A stretch of 64,000 bases of DNA from Przewalskia tangutica (GCA_029844215.1 CM056726.1:80777548-80841547); one strand, 5' to 3'. Shown: positions 9,435 through 22,089, counted from the stretch's first letter. Made by a program: numbers and translations. Notes: a model not told the origin generated them from the sequence alone.

Positions 9435-11363
9435 ACCCCCCTAACTTGAAGGTTTTCTTCATCCACAAAATCATTTCTCCAAGTCTTGAAAATCTCTCCC
9501 CCTCTCTTGAAGTGTTTCGTCCAAACACTCCCCCTCCCCCTTGAGCAAGCCCTAGCCGAAACACCCCTCTTTCCCCCTCTAGCCTAGTGGCTTCGGCCGA
9601 GTACACCACCCCCCCCCCCCCCTTGGTAGAAAGTTGTCTTCCAAGTATAGTTACTATTCCTAAATACCCTAGCCCAAATCCCTTTTAGTACTTAAGTAGA
9701 AGTTGTGAAGAAATTCTAAGGGTTTCTCGGAGCGTGCAATTAGGAGCTAAACCTTGCTCAGGATCGACGTTTATACTTGGATAATTTTGGGCTTATCGAG
9801 GTAAATACTACTGTCCTTCTATTATAATTGGAATTACATACTGTAGTAGTATAGAAATGAATATAAGACGTATAAGGATGGTATAAAAGAAGAGAATTGA
9901 ATTGATATCACATCAGAAGAATATTAAAAAAGAAAGTCAGTACTTACATAGGATTTGTATTCTGATGGCGGTGTAGTTTGACTGGTAGGAAGTCTTTTGA
10001 TTTTCCGTAGAATAAAGGAATATGTATCTAAAAGTATTTTTACAGAATAGTCTAGACGTTGATAGACTCTTATGACCGATATAGGTTGAAGTAGTGCGAG
10101 TAGCGTATTCTACTCGAAGGGTGGAAAAGGATAGCAGGATTACAGTACTTTGGAGCTATTTGCTAATAGTCGTTAATCGTCGCGAGGTATGTGATTCTTC
10201 CTATCCTCTTGAGCATGATATTTTAAAAGAATATAAATAGTACGGTAGACGTACGTGTGTTAACTGAACGTAGTTTTACGGCAATGTCTTTTGACTTAAG
10301 CCTGAATAATAAGAATCTTGAAGTATTTCAAAAGAATTAAGAAACCTTTTTGAAAGAAGAGTAATGCTTGGTTTTAAAAGCTTAAGAATTATACTAGCTT
10401 TATGGGAAGTTAGGTATAACGACTTAAGAGAGATAAAAAGAATAGTTTATTAATTTTAGAAGTTAAGAGACTTGATCTTAAAAGATAAGAGACTTGACTT
10501 AAATGAATTAATATGAATTTTGTGTGAAACCTCATTCGTGAGTAATGAGTACTTGGTTTTTTAAAAGGAATAATGTTTCTTGATTTGGAAATCGAATAAG
10601 TATCGAACAAACCACTGCAGCGTTAATAAAGGGAAATGTTCTGACTAATTAAGTATTATTAAAACCAGTAGAAACCTCCATCTGCATAGAAGCTAAGATG
10701 AGACAAAATGATATTACATTTCCTAGATCATGGCTGCTTTAATAAGATTGTTATAAACAAGAATAACCTACTCACACATAAGGCATATGTTTCTCAAATT
10801 GTTTTAAAGGAGAATTATATTTATTAAGTGATTAAAACTATGAACTACGAAACATTTCGAAAATGAGAAACTTGAGCATTTGAAATTAGGCAAACTTGAA
10901 CGTTTGGAAAATAATGTCGTTACTTGATTTTACAAAGGGAAGTATTTTGGTTTACTTAACAATGTTAGTCACTCTATTTTTATACTATGGGTATCGGGTG
11001 ACCTTTGTAAAAGAAATGGATCTTTAAAAGGAATTTAACGTACGTAGTACTTTAGGGTTAAAACCCGGACTTTGACATAAAATGAAAGTACCTTGAGTTG
11101 TGTATAACTTTCCTATGCTTGTTGTTGTGTAACTTGCCTATGCTTGTTGTGATAGCCTTTGTTGTGCAAGAATTGTGTTTCTATACTACCGCGTCTCTCG
11201 ATGGAGGGCCGGTTGACTTGTTGAGAACTTACTTGGACGTACCGACAGTGACGGAAGATTCCACGGGTATGCTTCCATTATTATTGTTACATGGGCATGT
11301 CTACACCGATGATGGATTCTGTGGGCATGTGACCATTATGGTTATTTATGGCGAAGTATCGTG

Positions 11364-11715
11364 ACTTACGGTTGTGATCGGGTGCATAGCCTGTTTACTT
11401 GCCCCCGTCAGCTACGTGACGCAGGTGGATCTGGTATAGGTTATTGCACCGCGTGTCGACCAGCGGCGAAGTATCGTGACTTACGGTTGTGATCTGGTGT
11501 TTAGCCTGGTTACTTGCCCCCGTCATCTGCGTGGCGCTGGGAGGATCTGGTGGAGGCTATTGCACTTGCCACGTGTCAGCTTCGCGAGTCAGTGTTTGGA
11601 TGAAGCTTCGTGACTTACGGTTGTGATCTGGTGCATAGCCTGGTTACTTGCCCCCGTCAGCTACGTGGCGCTGGGAGGATTTGGTGGAGGCTATCGCACT
11701 TGCCACGTGTCAGCT
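11364..11715 (+). repeat. Tandem repeat cassette in B 3' LTR
   Basis: Three units matching those at 5650-6010, with gtgacttacggttgtgatc at each unit start and cttgccacgtgtcagcttc ending the second and third. Confidence 0.75.
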
Positions 11716-12443
11716 TCATGTTATGATTAGTTCCCGTACGGTCTTTCTATGACACAGGTGGGACCTGATGTTCAGGTGTACTTCTTGGTGTTATCATATC
11801 ATAGACTGCCGGCAGTGAGGAAGGTATTCCACGGGCATGATTGATGTTGTGGGCGTGAGACCCATAGTTATATTTGAGTAATGACTTGGAGGGCGTGAGT
11901 CCCTGACTTGATATCTTGTTTATATGTGTATCGTAGTTTGGTTATCATACATGTCTCCGCTTTATATAGACTATTATGATTTCATTTCTGATATTTTCAT
12001 TTCACATACTTGGTACTGTTGTCTTGACCTCTTCCGGGCTGCGTTCATGCCGCGAGTAGAGGTATATCATTGTCGATCCGCCATAGGATCACATTTCAGC
12101 GTATTGGGAAGCTCCGTTCCTTGGAGGCTTATCTTTTGGTATGTTACCCCGAGTGCAGGTTCTTGTACATTCGGGGTATGGCGGGCCCTGTCCGTCATAG
12201 TTATTGAAAAATCTTAAGTGCAGTAACCTTTATTTGTGGCGGGGTTGTAAGGATTATCGCTCAAATGTCGATATTTATATATTTGCAGAAATGCAACCGT
12301 TTTGGTTGGCCTATTTTCTTTTATCTTGATCCATATCTAATTGTATGTTTAAGTTTTTATTTCCGCTGGTTTTTCTCTGATGTTGTATCACTAGGGTGCC
12401 CGGGGTAAGGCACCAGTCACGGGCCCGGGTTCGGGTCGTGACA

Positions 12444-12449
12444 GTGACA
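12444..12449 (+). mobile_element. Last bases of the element A LTR
   Basis: gtgaca directly after B is the remainder of the A LTR (expected end gtcgtgaca), including the duplicated target bases. The next bases, caact, would be the target duplication of A in C. The left partner is outside the window. Confidence 0.65.
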
Positions 12450-13105
12450 CAACTGACATCACCCCATTTCATACCACCGGTTGACCCGAAATGAGTCCAT
12501 AACCCGACTCATTGTCACACTTAACTTCTCATTCTTAGTCTGAAATAAATATCTCTCTTATCTCAAGGTACTTCTCACCCTATCCCCATATTCACTAGGG
12601 GTTCGTCACATAAGCCAAAGTAATTCTACTGTACGTTCTTCCCTATCGTTCTTACTCTTATTATGGGGTAACTACAACTTGTGAACTCTACACAACTATA
12701 GTCTCAGTTCACTTTATCATTCTTGTCAACATTCTTAACTTTTCACTTTACTAATCAAAGTATTCCTACCTCTGGGGGTACTATCACTTACAACTGCTAG
12801 CAACAAAGGGAAAATATATACGCTAGGGTAAAATTTGAATCTATCATTGCACGTATGACTCAAAAGAATCGAAATATACATGTAACCCCATTCGATGTTG
12901 CCTCCTGATCCTGTCCAGTAGTCACGTCATCTATGCGGTTCGAAGGAACGCCAGAACTATGTACTCCACCCTGACCTCTACCACGGCTGGCTGACATCCA
13001 ACACCACCTTGGACGACACCGTGGAGGAAAGGGAATCAACCATCGGCCTCAAAGGCTGAGCCACCTCACCGGTGCTCTTTCTAAAAGGACATACCCTCCG
13101 TATAT
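12450..13105 (-). pseudogene. Element C, end of gag and post-gag remnant
   Basis: On the minus strand, 13105 down to about 12900 encodes the post-knuckle tail of gag. It shows RKSTGEVAQP, then in other frames a Gly/Arg-rich stretch with PSNRI and GQDQEA, comparable to the tail in D (PSNRTYALASRHDQE). The knuckle itself is separated from this by solo LTR S1. Nearer 12450 the sequence stops resembling protease and instead holds a gggtcaacc block like the non-coding module of B and E. Many stops are present. The remainder of C is to the left of the window, beyond element A. Confidence 0.6.
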
Positions 13106-13729
13106 TATCACGACCCGACCCCGGGCCCGCGACTGGTGTCTTACCCCGGGCACCCTAGTGATACAACATCAGAGAAAATCAGCGGAAATAAAAACATACA
13201 CATGAAACAAGATATACAATAATGAAATAAGAAAACAGGCTAACCAAAACGGTTACCTTTCTGAATATATATATAAAACTTGAACCCGAACAGTTACATC
13301 CCTTTTACAAACTCGCCTGCAAGATTACTGCACCTCTACGAATGTTATAACAACAAGGACGGGACAGGGCCCCGCCATACCCCTGAATGTAAGTACCTAC
13401 AACAACAGGGGACTATACCAAAGATAAGCCTCCGGAGAAACGGAGTTTCCCAAAACGCTGAACTGTGATCCTATGAGCGAGGATCGACGACTGGTGTACC
13501 TCTACCTGCGGCATGAACGCAGCCCCCCCGAAGGAGATCAGTACAACAGGTACCAAGTATGTGAAACTGTAAAGTACTGAAATCAAATCATAACATTTTA
13601 AAACCAATTACAAATACAACCAATTCAACCGCACATAGTGCCACAACATAAACAAGAGCAAAATAGATATAATGTAACTGGTCTTTTCTAGGACTCTAAT
13701 GATCGAAGCAAGGCCAATCGCCCATAGTA

Positions 13730-14035
13730 TCATTATGCGTGTCTAATCCTGGAACTCCCGCAGTCCGCATAGGTCGCACAGACCTGCATGAGGTATTCCT
13801 CGCATCGGGGGTAGCTAACCCGCGACATCCTCCTAGACTCCCGCAGTCCACATAGTCACATAGACCGCATAGTCACACAAACCGCATGAGGCACTCCTCG
13901 CATCGGGATAACACACCCGGAATGATCAATCCTGGAACTCCCGCAGCTCCACATGGGTCACACAGTCCCGCATAGTCCATATAGACCCGCATCGAGGGTG
14001 GCTAGTCCTCGGCATCATAACAAGTCAGGAGGGGT
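13730..14035 (-). repeat. GC-rich repeat cassette in S1
   Basis: Irregular units built from actcccgcag, ccgcatag, gtcacacag and gaggcactcctcgcatcggg. Related phrases appear in the cassettes of I (40860-41170), J (47460-47720), G (25560-25780) and F (58526-58720). Confidence 0.6.
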
Positions 14036-15701
14036 ATGTGATATAATAGCAGTACAACGGGCTTATCGTTTAACAACGTAAGCACAACAAGAATAACCCC
14101 CTCACACAAACATCACAAGACACTAACACACGTAGCATCGTAACATGTTTACTTATCAAACCAGCTTACTACACTTTCCAGAAATCAATACAAGACTTTC
14201 ATAAATAAATAAGTAAACCATTCCTTCTATCTTCCTTAAGTCGTTATACCTAACTTCCCATAAAGCTAGTATAACACTTAAGCTTTTAAAACCAAGTATT
14301 TCTTTTCTTTCAAAAAATGATTCATAACTCTTTTGAAATACTTCAAGATTCTTATTATTTAAAACTCAAGTCAAAAGACATCAAAGTAAAACCAAAACAA
14401 TTTCCATACCTTCCTTTAAAACAAAGGCACTTTTTTGCTTTAAAAGTCAAGTAGCAATTTACTTTTTAAACCAAGTGTCTTACTCTTTTAAAAACAAGTA
14501 ACCTATACCTTTAAATCAAGTTACTTCTCCTTTCCCAAAATCAAGTTGTTTATAAGTCAAGTTATCATTTTAAATCCAATGATAAAACCATTCTTATTTT
14601 CGAAATCAAGATAACTTTATTCTTTAAAAGACCACACACCCATTACTCATGAGTGAGGTTTTACAACTTTTTAACATAATTCAAGTCCTTAATATTTCAT
14701 AACAAGTCACTTAACTTTGGAATCAAGTCAAGGACACAAAAGGAAAATCAATTTCCTTTAAACACACGTGCGTCTACCGCACTAAATATATTTCACAAAT
14801 ATCATGCTAGAAAGGATAGGAAGAGGTTCACATACCTCGCGACGATTATCGACAATAAGCAAAACGCTCCAAAGTACTCTAACCTTGCTCGCCTTTTCCA
14901 CCCTTTAAGTAGAATACGCTACTCGTAGTACTCCAACCTATAAAGGCCACAAAACGTCTATCAACCTCTAGATCTCTTCGTAGAATAATTCTAGATACAA
15001 GATTCCTTATTCTACGGAAAATTCGGCAGCACCTCCCCTCCCCGCAACCACATAAATCTCCTCCTCTAACGAGGCTGCTGCAAACCAACAATCCCGGGGT
15101 TACACGCCTAACGGACGTGTACAATTCTACTCCATAATAATGCTATAAGTCTCATCAAATACAATCTATGTAAATACAGTTCAATTCTTATCCATATTCA
15201 TTCTACATATAGTATACTCAACTATACATTACTACAACATGTAATATCCAATTACAATAGGGGGACAAAGATCATTACCTCGATAAGCCCAAAATTATCC
15301 AAGATTATAAGTCGATCCTGAGCAACGTTTTAGCTCCAAATCCTTACGCTCCAACCCGCTCCAAGCAACCCTTATAAGTTTCTAAACAACTTCTCTTAAC
15401 ACTTCATCTAAGCTATGAAGATTTTCTAGGGCTTCGTTTTTGCGACTAAAGGAATAAAATAGTATTTCCGGGCTCTTATGTTGGGATAACTTTAGAATAC
15501 TACAAGGGATTTAGGCTAAGGTATTTTGGAATAGTAACAATACTAGAAGACAACTTTTCTACCAAGGGGGGGGGGGTATTTCGACGAGAGCTTCTAAGAG
15601 GGGGAGGGAGTGTTTCGGACGAGACTACTACAAAGGGGGAGGGAGTTTTGAGACTTGGAAAAATGTTTAATGGATGAAGAAGTCTTGCACTAGAGGGGGG
15701 T

Positions 15702-15708
15702 ATTTATA
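15702..15708 (-). promoter_or_regulatory. TATA box of S1
   Basis: atttata on the plus strand is TATAAAT on the minus strand, followed by a C run (ggggggt on plus). It is about 645 bases into the LTR, further than in the other copies because this subfamily has a longer upstream part. Confidence 0.55.
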
Positions 15709-16358
15709 GAACAATGAAGGGCCAAGATTCAAGCAAGTGGAGGGTGTAGATTAAGTAGCTTGTGTGAGTGGAGTCTTCCACCAAGTGTCCACCACAATAT
15801 TGGGACATATGTCCACCACAACATTGGAACATATGTCCCCCAAAACAAAGAGACATGTGGCCATCCACTAGCACCAAAAAACCGTCCAAGGCAAGCCCCC
15901 ACTTGCCCACAAAAATCGTCCAACCTACTCCCACTATCCCAAAGAATTATCTTGCAAGACTTGACTATTTGACTTGGCCATTTGCCTACTATTTCGTCCA
16001 ACATGCCACCTAAGGGTGCCACCTGTCGCCCTCCTATTGGTCCAAAATATTTCATCTTCCGAAAATAACCGTAATGCCAAAACTACGAAAACAAAGTGGG
16101 CCCCACAAAACCGTAAATCCTCCCGTTTGCCCCGCGTGACCAATTCCGGAAATAAGATTCCAATACTTCTAAAATAATCCCAAAAGTCTGAATACCGAAT
16201 CTGGGAATCCAATTCCCTATAACGAACATTTTCCTTCTCAAAATTCGTCAACTTTTCCGTCGAAAAATCACATCTTTCTTCTTTTCCAATTTTACTGTCG
16301 TATTCTCGTACGTACGTCCTCATATACATACTCTGGAACTACGGGGTGTAACATATAT

Positions 16359-16967
16359 GGCCCGGACGGCCACAATAAAAACAAACACCTAGGCCATAAC
16401 GCATTTCCCCATATGACGCTTACTACAATGGAAACACTGAGGAATAAGTGGCCTCGACTGAGAAAATCCTCTGCTCCACTGAGAACTTCGAACCCTGGAG
16501 CTCAGACCAGCTCCTAAATACCTTGTGGGGTCAAATCTCCCACCTGTGGGCTGCGGGGGTATGTACTGGGTAGGCTGGGACGAATATCTCACTCGCTGCT
16601 GAGGCTGCTCGTCCAAAAACTCACCGGGATAACCAACCGGTCTAGCCCTCTTACGCTGATTCCCGCGTTGGCCCTCTACCCTCTGTACACCTGTCTGTAC
16701 TGGCCGAATAACCTCCTGCTGATGAAACTGTAGCACCGCTATCTTGGTCAATAACATAACTGCTTCCCTCATGACCCTATAGTCTTCTCCTAACTGAGAA
16801 ACTGGAGGCTCTGGTGCTGGGGCCTCAAAACCTGGCGCAGAAGAACTCGCCGACTGTGGCACAACATCCGGTATACCCTGGGCATAAGCCCTATCAACTC
16901 TCTGAGTCTGACTGGTAGCTCCTGCTAGTTCTTTGCCCTTACAGGCGGTGTTGCCCTCGCGAGGCAT
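16359..16967 (-). pseudogene. gag: Element C gag, capsid-deleted, split by S1
   Basis: The frame starts MPREGNTACKGKELAG and has a Pro/Glu-rich N-terminal part (APAPEPPVSQLGEDYRVMRE, residues about 52-71). After LLTKIAVLQFHQQEV it passes directly to GQRGNQRKRARPVGYPGEF, which lies at the C-terminal edge of the capsid in related gags. The whole capsid core, about 200 residues in the gag of H, is absent without loss of frame. A Gln/Tyr/Pro-rich linker and the basic tail with CFHCSKRHMGKC follow. The proper CCHC knuckle then runs into S1. The same in-frame loss occurs in D, so it probably predates both insertions. A capsid-less gag should not assemble particles alone. Confidence 0.75.
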
Positions 16968-17085
16968 AATCAGAACACAAAAATACGTCGAGAGGAATTA
17001 TCTTACTAACACAAATTTCATGGCACGATCTTAGAGTGAGAAGAATAGAAACCAACTCCTAAATATCCTGTAGCCTCCTGTTTAT

Positions 17086-17112
17086 GGGTGTGGCGCGCAA
17101 CACACCGATAAT
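17086..17112 (-). other. Leader hairpin with palindromic loop, element C
   Basis: Inner arms ggtgtg (17086-17091) and cacacc (17100-17105) match perfectly. The loop palindrome is gcgcgc (17092-17097), where the other elements have gtgcac. Two changes that keep the palindrome argue for selection on self-complementarity. Confidence 0.6.
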
Positions 17113-17157
17113 CAAGACTCTACTAGACACGGTCTGTAGACATTCCGAGGACTGACT

Positions 17158-17169
17158 GCTCTGATACCA
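17158..17169 (-). promoter_or_regulatory. Primer binding site, element C
   Basis: gctctgatacca on plus is tggtatcagagc on minus, complementary to initiator-Met tRNA 3' end. Three bases separate it from the LTR. Confidence 0.85.
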
Positions 17170-17172
17170 TTC

Positions 17173-20100
17173 TGTCACGCCCCAAACCCCGGGCCCGTGA
17201 CTGGTGCCCTACCTGGGCACCCTTCTACCTATCAACACAAGTAAATCGCGGAATTAAATAACACCTCTTTTTTTTTTAAAACCAACGTACGTACAAGGGC
17301 AAAGCCGACAAGGCTGCCACATAATATACATAAACAAAAGACACTACTGCATGCAGTCTAATCCACATATGAATACGGACCTCAAGAGTTTCTTCAACTA
17401 TGACGGACAAGGCCCCGCCGTACCCATAATCGTACAAAAGCACATGCATCAAGGATCTATACCAAAAGATAAACTCTGAATGATGGAGCTATCCAAAACT
17501 CGAGCGGTGGTCCTACACTGCAGATCACCAAACTACGCACCTAAACTGCGGCATGAACGCAGCCCGAAGGTCGATCTGAAGAATGTACCAAGTATGTGAA
17601 GCAAGAAAAATCAGTAATGAAATCATAACATCTAACAAAGCAGAGACATGTATGATAGCCAACCTACAGTACACAATACATAAGCAGTCATATCAAGTCA
17701 GGGACGCATGCCCTCAAAGTCATTACTCAAATATAACCATGGGTCTCACGCCCATAATATCAATCATGCCCGTGGAATCCTTCCTCACTGCCGACAGTCC
17801 ATGATTGATACAACATCAGTAAGCACACTGAACCTTACAATTATGAGAGTAATGCAACCCTTTTTATCTTTTAAGTTATGACTTTAACAATGATAATTAC
17901 TGTTCCACTTTAATTCATAACCACAACGCACCCTTTCATTAATGAAATCACTACCGTTTCAAAACATGAAGGTCGTGTCAGGGTCAACCACCCTCTGTGT
18001 TATAATGCAACCTATCATAGGACTATTTCACCCGCAAGGAACTATTTCACCCGCTTAGATCGTGAGGACCCGCAATGAGTCATCGGTACACGATACTCGC
18101 ATCACGGATAGCTAATCCATGGCTTATATATATCCGGGAATTTAACCCGCCCGAGTCAAATACCGACCCGCCGTGAGTGTGTACCACTCACCCCTATGGG
18201 GAGCTAACCCATGGCATCCTTGAAACAAGTTGCCGACCCTTTATGGAGGGACGCAGAGATGTGGAGATATGACACTTGCATGAATGTCTATATGAGCAAC
18301 CCATATGCAAGCAAACCAAGGCAAAACCATGCCTTTACACAAATCAAGACAGTTACCATGCCTTTCTTTTTGTCATAAACAAAGACAATACCATGCCTTT
18401 CCTTTTTACATAAACCAAGACAATACCATGCCTTTACACAAACCAAGACAATTACCATGCCTTCTTTTTACATAACCCAAGAGAAATACTTATTCAAGCA
18501 AGCCAAAATACTATCAAGGCGCAAATAGAATAGTTCTCATTTAACAAACCAAAGTACTTATCAAGGCACAAATAGAATAATTCTCATTTAACAAGCCAAA
18601 GTATTTATCAAGGCACAAATAGAATAATTCTCATTTAACAAGCCAAAGTATTTATCAAGGCACAAATAGAATAATTCTCATTTAACAAGCCAAAGTACTA
18701 CGTACGTACATTCTTTTCAAAAGACTCCTTTTTATGTAAAATCCCAAGATACTAACACCCGTAGTATCAAGGCGTGTCTATTTTTCAAAGTAATTTACTA
18801 TACTTTTAGAAACTCATTTCAAAGCGTGAAATCAAGTAACTTCAAATTTTCACAATCTAGGAAACTTATGCCCATTAATAAAAAATAGACAACTTTCTTA
18901 ACCTTCCATAAAGCCGTTATAACCAACTTCCGATAAAGCCGTTATAACCCTTTATGGTTTTAGACATATTCATTCATTTTTATAACCAAGAGACTTATAC
19001 TTTTAAAACCAAGTATCACATACTTACAAATCAAGTTTCTTAACTTTCAAAATACTTCAAGTCTCTTAATCTTTAGAAATCAAGTTTCTTCTACTTTTAA
19101 ATTCAAGTAACTCACACCTTTAAAACAAGTTACGTCCCTTTAAATCATGTAATTTCTCCTCTTTTTAAATCACTTAAGTAAATCACTCATTTCACTCTCC
19201 TAAAGTCATTATAACAACCTTTAGATTTTGGAACTAAGGCACTAGCCAAAAGGTTTGAAAACAACTTCCTTTTCAAGACTCTATGTACTTTAAGTAAAAT
19301 ACTTTCACTTTTAAGAATCCAAACTTCACTAAGGAAATGGATTATACAACTTACAATTTAAACATCAAAGTACAATCAAGGAAGTACATAGAACAAATTC
19401 TATATTAGGCAATCCAAGTACAACCAAGGAATGGATCATTTAAGGAGTATGACTTACTTTCTTTATCTTAAGGAATCATGCTAGAATAAGAGGAGATGGT
19501 TCACATACCTTATCGGCTTAATCCCCAAGCTAAGTCGAATACTCCGCACGTAGAATTGTCAACCTATAATGGTCACAACATGACTATCAATTTCTAGCTT
19601 CTAACGTAGAATAATACTAAGTATACGGTCTCTTATTCTACGGAAAATCGGGCAGCACTTCCTTTGTTTCTACATACTTTGCCACCTTTTTCAAGGCCGA
19701 ATTCCATAACCAACCATGCCACATTTAAGGCTCAACATACCAACCAATCAAAAGGGATTACACACCTTACAATACGTGTAAAATTCCGCCCCACAATTCA
19801 TACCAAGTAGTTTAATATCCAAGCCATTCCCGGCCAACATATACAACAACACTAAGTCCTTTCCAATTCTTTTTCAATCCAAGTTCTTAGGTCTAACATG
19901 TTATATAGTCATAGGCAACTTTAACAACTATAATTTCTTCTTTATATAACATGTGACGACTTAAACTAATAATCAACTTGAATTGTAATCTTAAGGCTAA
20001 ACATGCTAGTTTTCGGATTAGTGTTCCAATAGCCAATATACTTATCAAACTTCATAATATAAACATCTCATGCTTGCTAATATCCATAGCTACAACAATA

Positions 20101-21006
20101 AGTAAACTTTAATTGCTAAAACGACAAAAATTATACCTTTACAAGCCCTTAAAATTTCCAAGATTCAAAGTCGCTCCTTAGCAATTCTTAGCTCCTTTCC
20201 TTTACGCTCAAATCTGCTATTTGAAGCCCTTAGAAGTTCACAACCAACTTCTCTTCCATTTCCAATCAAAAACTAGGAAAACTACTTAGGTTTTCGCCTT
20301 GGGAATAACGTGAAAACGTCGTTTTTCCGAAATCTTTCTATTGAGATATCCTTACAATACCCTTAGGGACCTAGGGTTAAAGTCTTGTGAATAATGGATC
20401 AAAACTACAAAATTTTCTTGTGGATTAGTGCTTAAAGCCGAGAGCAACATAGGCTTGCACAAGTTTCTCTAATTTTTTCTAAGTGTGGAAGACCTTGTCT
20501 TGCTACTAGTGTGGTATATAAAACACAATGGAGGGTTTAGATTGCAACACTTGAGTGGCTATGATGAAGAACACTTGGATAATAGCCAAGTGGACAAGTT
20601 GACAAGTCAACAATCTCAAGCTTGAAGACTTATCATCCACAATGGTCAAATGACCATTCTAACCTTGTATAATTTCGTCCAAGACTATGTGGGGGAGGTG
20701 CCACATGTCGCCCTCCCATTCATCCATAAAATTCCGTAACCCTCGTGGGCCCCACAAAATGTAAAATTCCTCGGGTGGGCCCCACATGACCAAATCCGTA
20801 GAAATAAATTTCCATAATGTTAATAAGTTCCATACTCTTCAAATAATGCATTTTGAGAATCTAATTCTCCTCAACGAACATTTTTCCTTTCAGACGTTCG
20901 GATGATTTTCCGTCGGAAAAACAATTCTTCCTTTCGTACCAATTTTCAAGTCTTGATTCCTTACATACATTCTCTTATACATGTCCTGGAATTACGGGGT
21001 GTAACA
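17173..21006 (-). mobile_element. Element C, 5' LTR
   Basis: tgtcacgcccc next to the primer site at the left, ggggtgtaaca at the right. Length is 3834 bases, same family as F and G (shared nttcattaatgaaatcacta, ataaagccgttataacc, gcgaatcg-poor AT-rich body and the gtgggggaggtgccacatg segment near 20688). It is inserted in the pol start of D. The right flank is caaac. Confidence 0.85.
18290..18710 (-). repeat. Two adjacent tandem repeats in LTR C
   Basis: First block, 18310-18480: about five units of the type accaagacaataccatgcct with T-rich spacers. Second block, 18490-18700: four units of about 46 bases built around caagccaaagta, tatcaaggcacaaatagaat and aattctcatttaa. The second unit is the same as the G cassette at 25870-26340. 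Confidence 0.8.
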
Positions 21007-21465
21007 CAAACCTAGCTTTATCTATCAACATGGTATTCCATCAAGTCAACTAAACATGATCTTGTAAGAGCTCATCACAATCTCAGACAACTCATCACCA
21101 TACCCAAATTAGCACAGATTTTTTGCCTTCATGTGGATTCATTAAACCGTTGGATACCTTCCAAGCAATTACTAAAGCTTAACCAATCCATACCCATAAT
21201 CACATCAAAGTCAGTTATGTCTAGCTCTATAAAATCTGCTATGGTATGACGACTATACATACCCACCGAACAATCTTTATATACACGCTTAGCTATGACC
21301 GAATCTCCTACCGGTGTAGTTACCTAAAAAGGTTCTATCGACTCAGCTTCTATTCTAGCAACAAGGGGAGGTATATACAACAAGGTGGAACCTGGATCTA
21401 TTAATGCATATATGTCACCGAAAAGACCGATAATATACATGTATCAGCATCTGGTGATACCTCTT
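21007..21465 (-). pseudogene. Element D protease remnant
   Basis: On the minus strand the sequence after the gag of D encodes retropepsin parts in broken frames: a LIDPGSTL-type active-site segment near 21390-21410, PVGDSVIAKRVYKDCSV near 21270-21320, and DVIMGMDWL near 21180-21205. This is the usual order of Ty3/gypsy PR. Stops and frame changes separate the parts. Further pol sequence is not seen because element C begins at 21006. Confidence 0.75.
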
Positions 21466-22089
21466 GATCATGTCTACTGGCCAAGGCATATGTGCGGTTC
21501 GAAGGACCGCCAGAACTAGCAACCGACCCAGTAGGCTGTGCCACACCACCAGTGCCCCTTCTAAAAGGACATCCTCTCGTCACATGGCCCGGACGACCAC
21601 AATAATAACAAGCATCTGTACCAAAATGGTATTTCCCAGAATGATGCCTACTATACTGAGAACACCGAGGTTGCGGTGGCCTCGACTGTCTCGAACCCTT
21701 ATTCTTCCGTGAACCTGAAACCTTGGAGCTTTGACCAGCTCCTGAGTAAATAGCCACTCTAGCCCTCTTACGCTGGCCTCCACGTCGGTTCTCTACCCCA
21801 TGTACTCCTGTCAGTAACGGCCGAATAAACCCCTGCGGACGAGTCTGCCCCGCCACTATCCTAGTCAACAACAGAACTGCTTCCCATATGGCACTACCAT
21901 TTACCCCCTTCAAAGGAGATGGAGGCTCCGGTGCTTGGGTCCCGAGAGAGGGTGGTGCGGAAGAGCTCGCCAACTGGAGCACCGTCTCAGTTCTAGACTG
22001 GGCTTAATCCCAGTAACTCTCTGGGTCCGACTAGTAGCTCATGTCACTGCTTTGCCCTTCTGGGCCACTGTTGCCTTTCTTGGATGCAT
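21466..22089 (-). pseudogene. gag: Element D gag, capsid-deleted
   Basis: The start at 22089 reads MHPRKATVAQKGKAVT and meets a stop soon after. An open frame of 193 residues (21401-21982) continues in another frame. It has SSSAPPSLGTQAPEPPSPLK, then LLTRIVAGQ, then at once GVHGVENRRGGQRKRARV, so the capsid core is missing exactly as in C. The zinc knuckle CYYCGRPGHVTRGC (CX2CX4HX4C) is intact near 21570-21615, and the tail PSNRTYALASRHDQE leads into protease. The intact long frame over the deletion joint indicates an old, in-frame event. Confidence 0.75.

Larger units (their letters stand above)
3344..12443 (+). mobile_element. Element B: complete non-autonomous Ty3/gypsy element (gag only)
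   Basis: Structure is LTR (3344-6722), primer site, leader hairpin, degenerate gag, conserved non-coding module, 3' untranslated segment, polypurine tract, LTR (9034-12443). The two LTRs are similar along their whole length. No protease, reverse transcriptase, RNase H or integrase is present in the 2.3-kb interior. It inserted in the last bases of the 3' LTR of A. The right flank starts GTGAC, as expected for a duplication of the A terminus, while the left flank reads GTGG, so the duplication is imperfect. The 5' LTR begins TA instead of TG. Confidence 0.85.
9034..12443 (+). mobile_element. Element B, 3' LTR
   Basis: Starts TGTTATACCCCG after the polypurine tract and ends gggtcgtgaca. About 3.41 kb, collinear with the 5' LTR. 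Differences between the pair include a segment near 5540-5560 against 11240-11270, where this copy reads gtaccgacagtgacggaag, and GC-rich stretches. Confidence 0.85.
13106..16353 (-). mobile_element. Solo LTR S1
   Basis: A single LTR in minus orientation: TATCACGACCCG at the left (canonical TG mutated to TA) and ggggtgtaaca at the right. A perfect TATAT duplication flanks it (13101-13105 and 16354-16358). It splits the zinc-knuckle region of the gag of C: coding resumes with the tggcccggacggcc phrase on the right. Its 5' end (minus strand) is closest to that of K, with tgttacaccccgtagttcca. Length is 3248 bases. It contains C/G-rich leader runs at 15560-15650, the gttatacc/ggtataac-type pair at 14256-14288 and a gcatgaacgcagcc segment near 13510. 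Confidence 0.92.

Noticed and set aside
15934..16329. 131-codon minus-strand ORF at the start of S1, and similar frames at 59099-59491 in K
   Set aside because: Located in the upstream part of the LTR before the TATA box. The homologous copies differ by indels that do not respect a frame.
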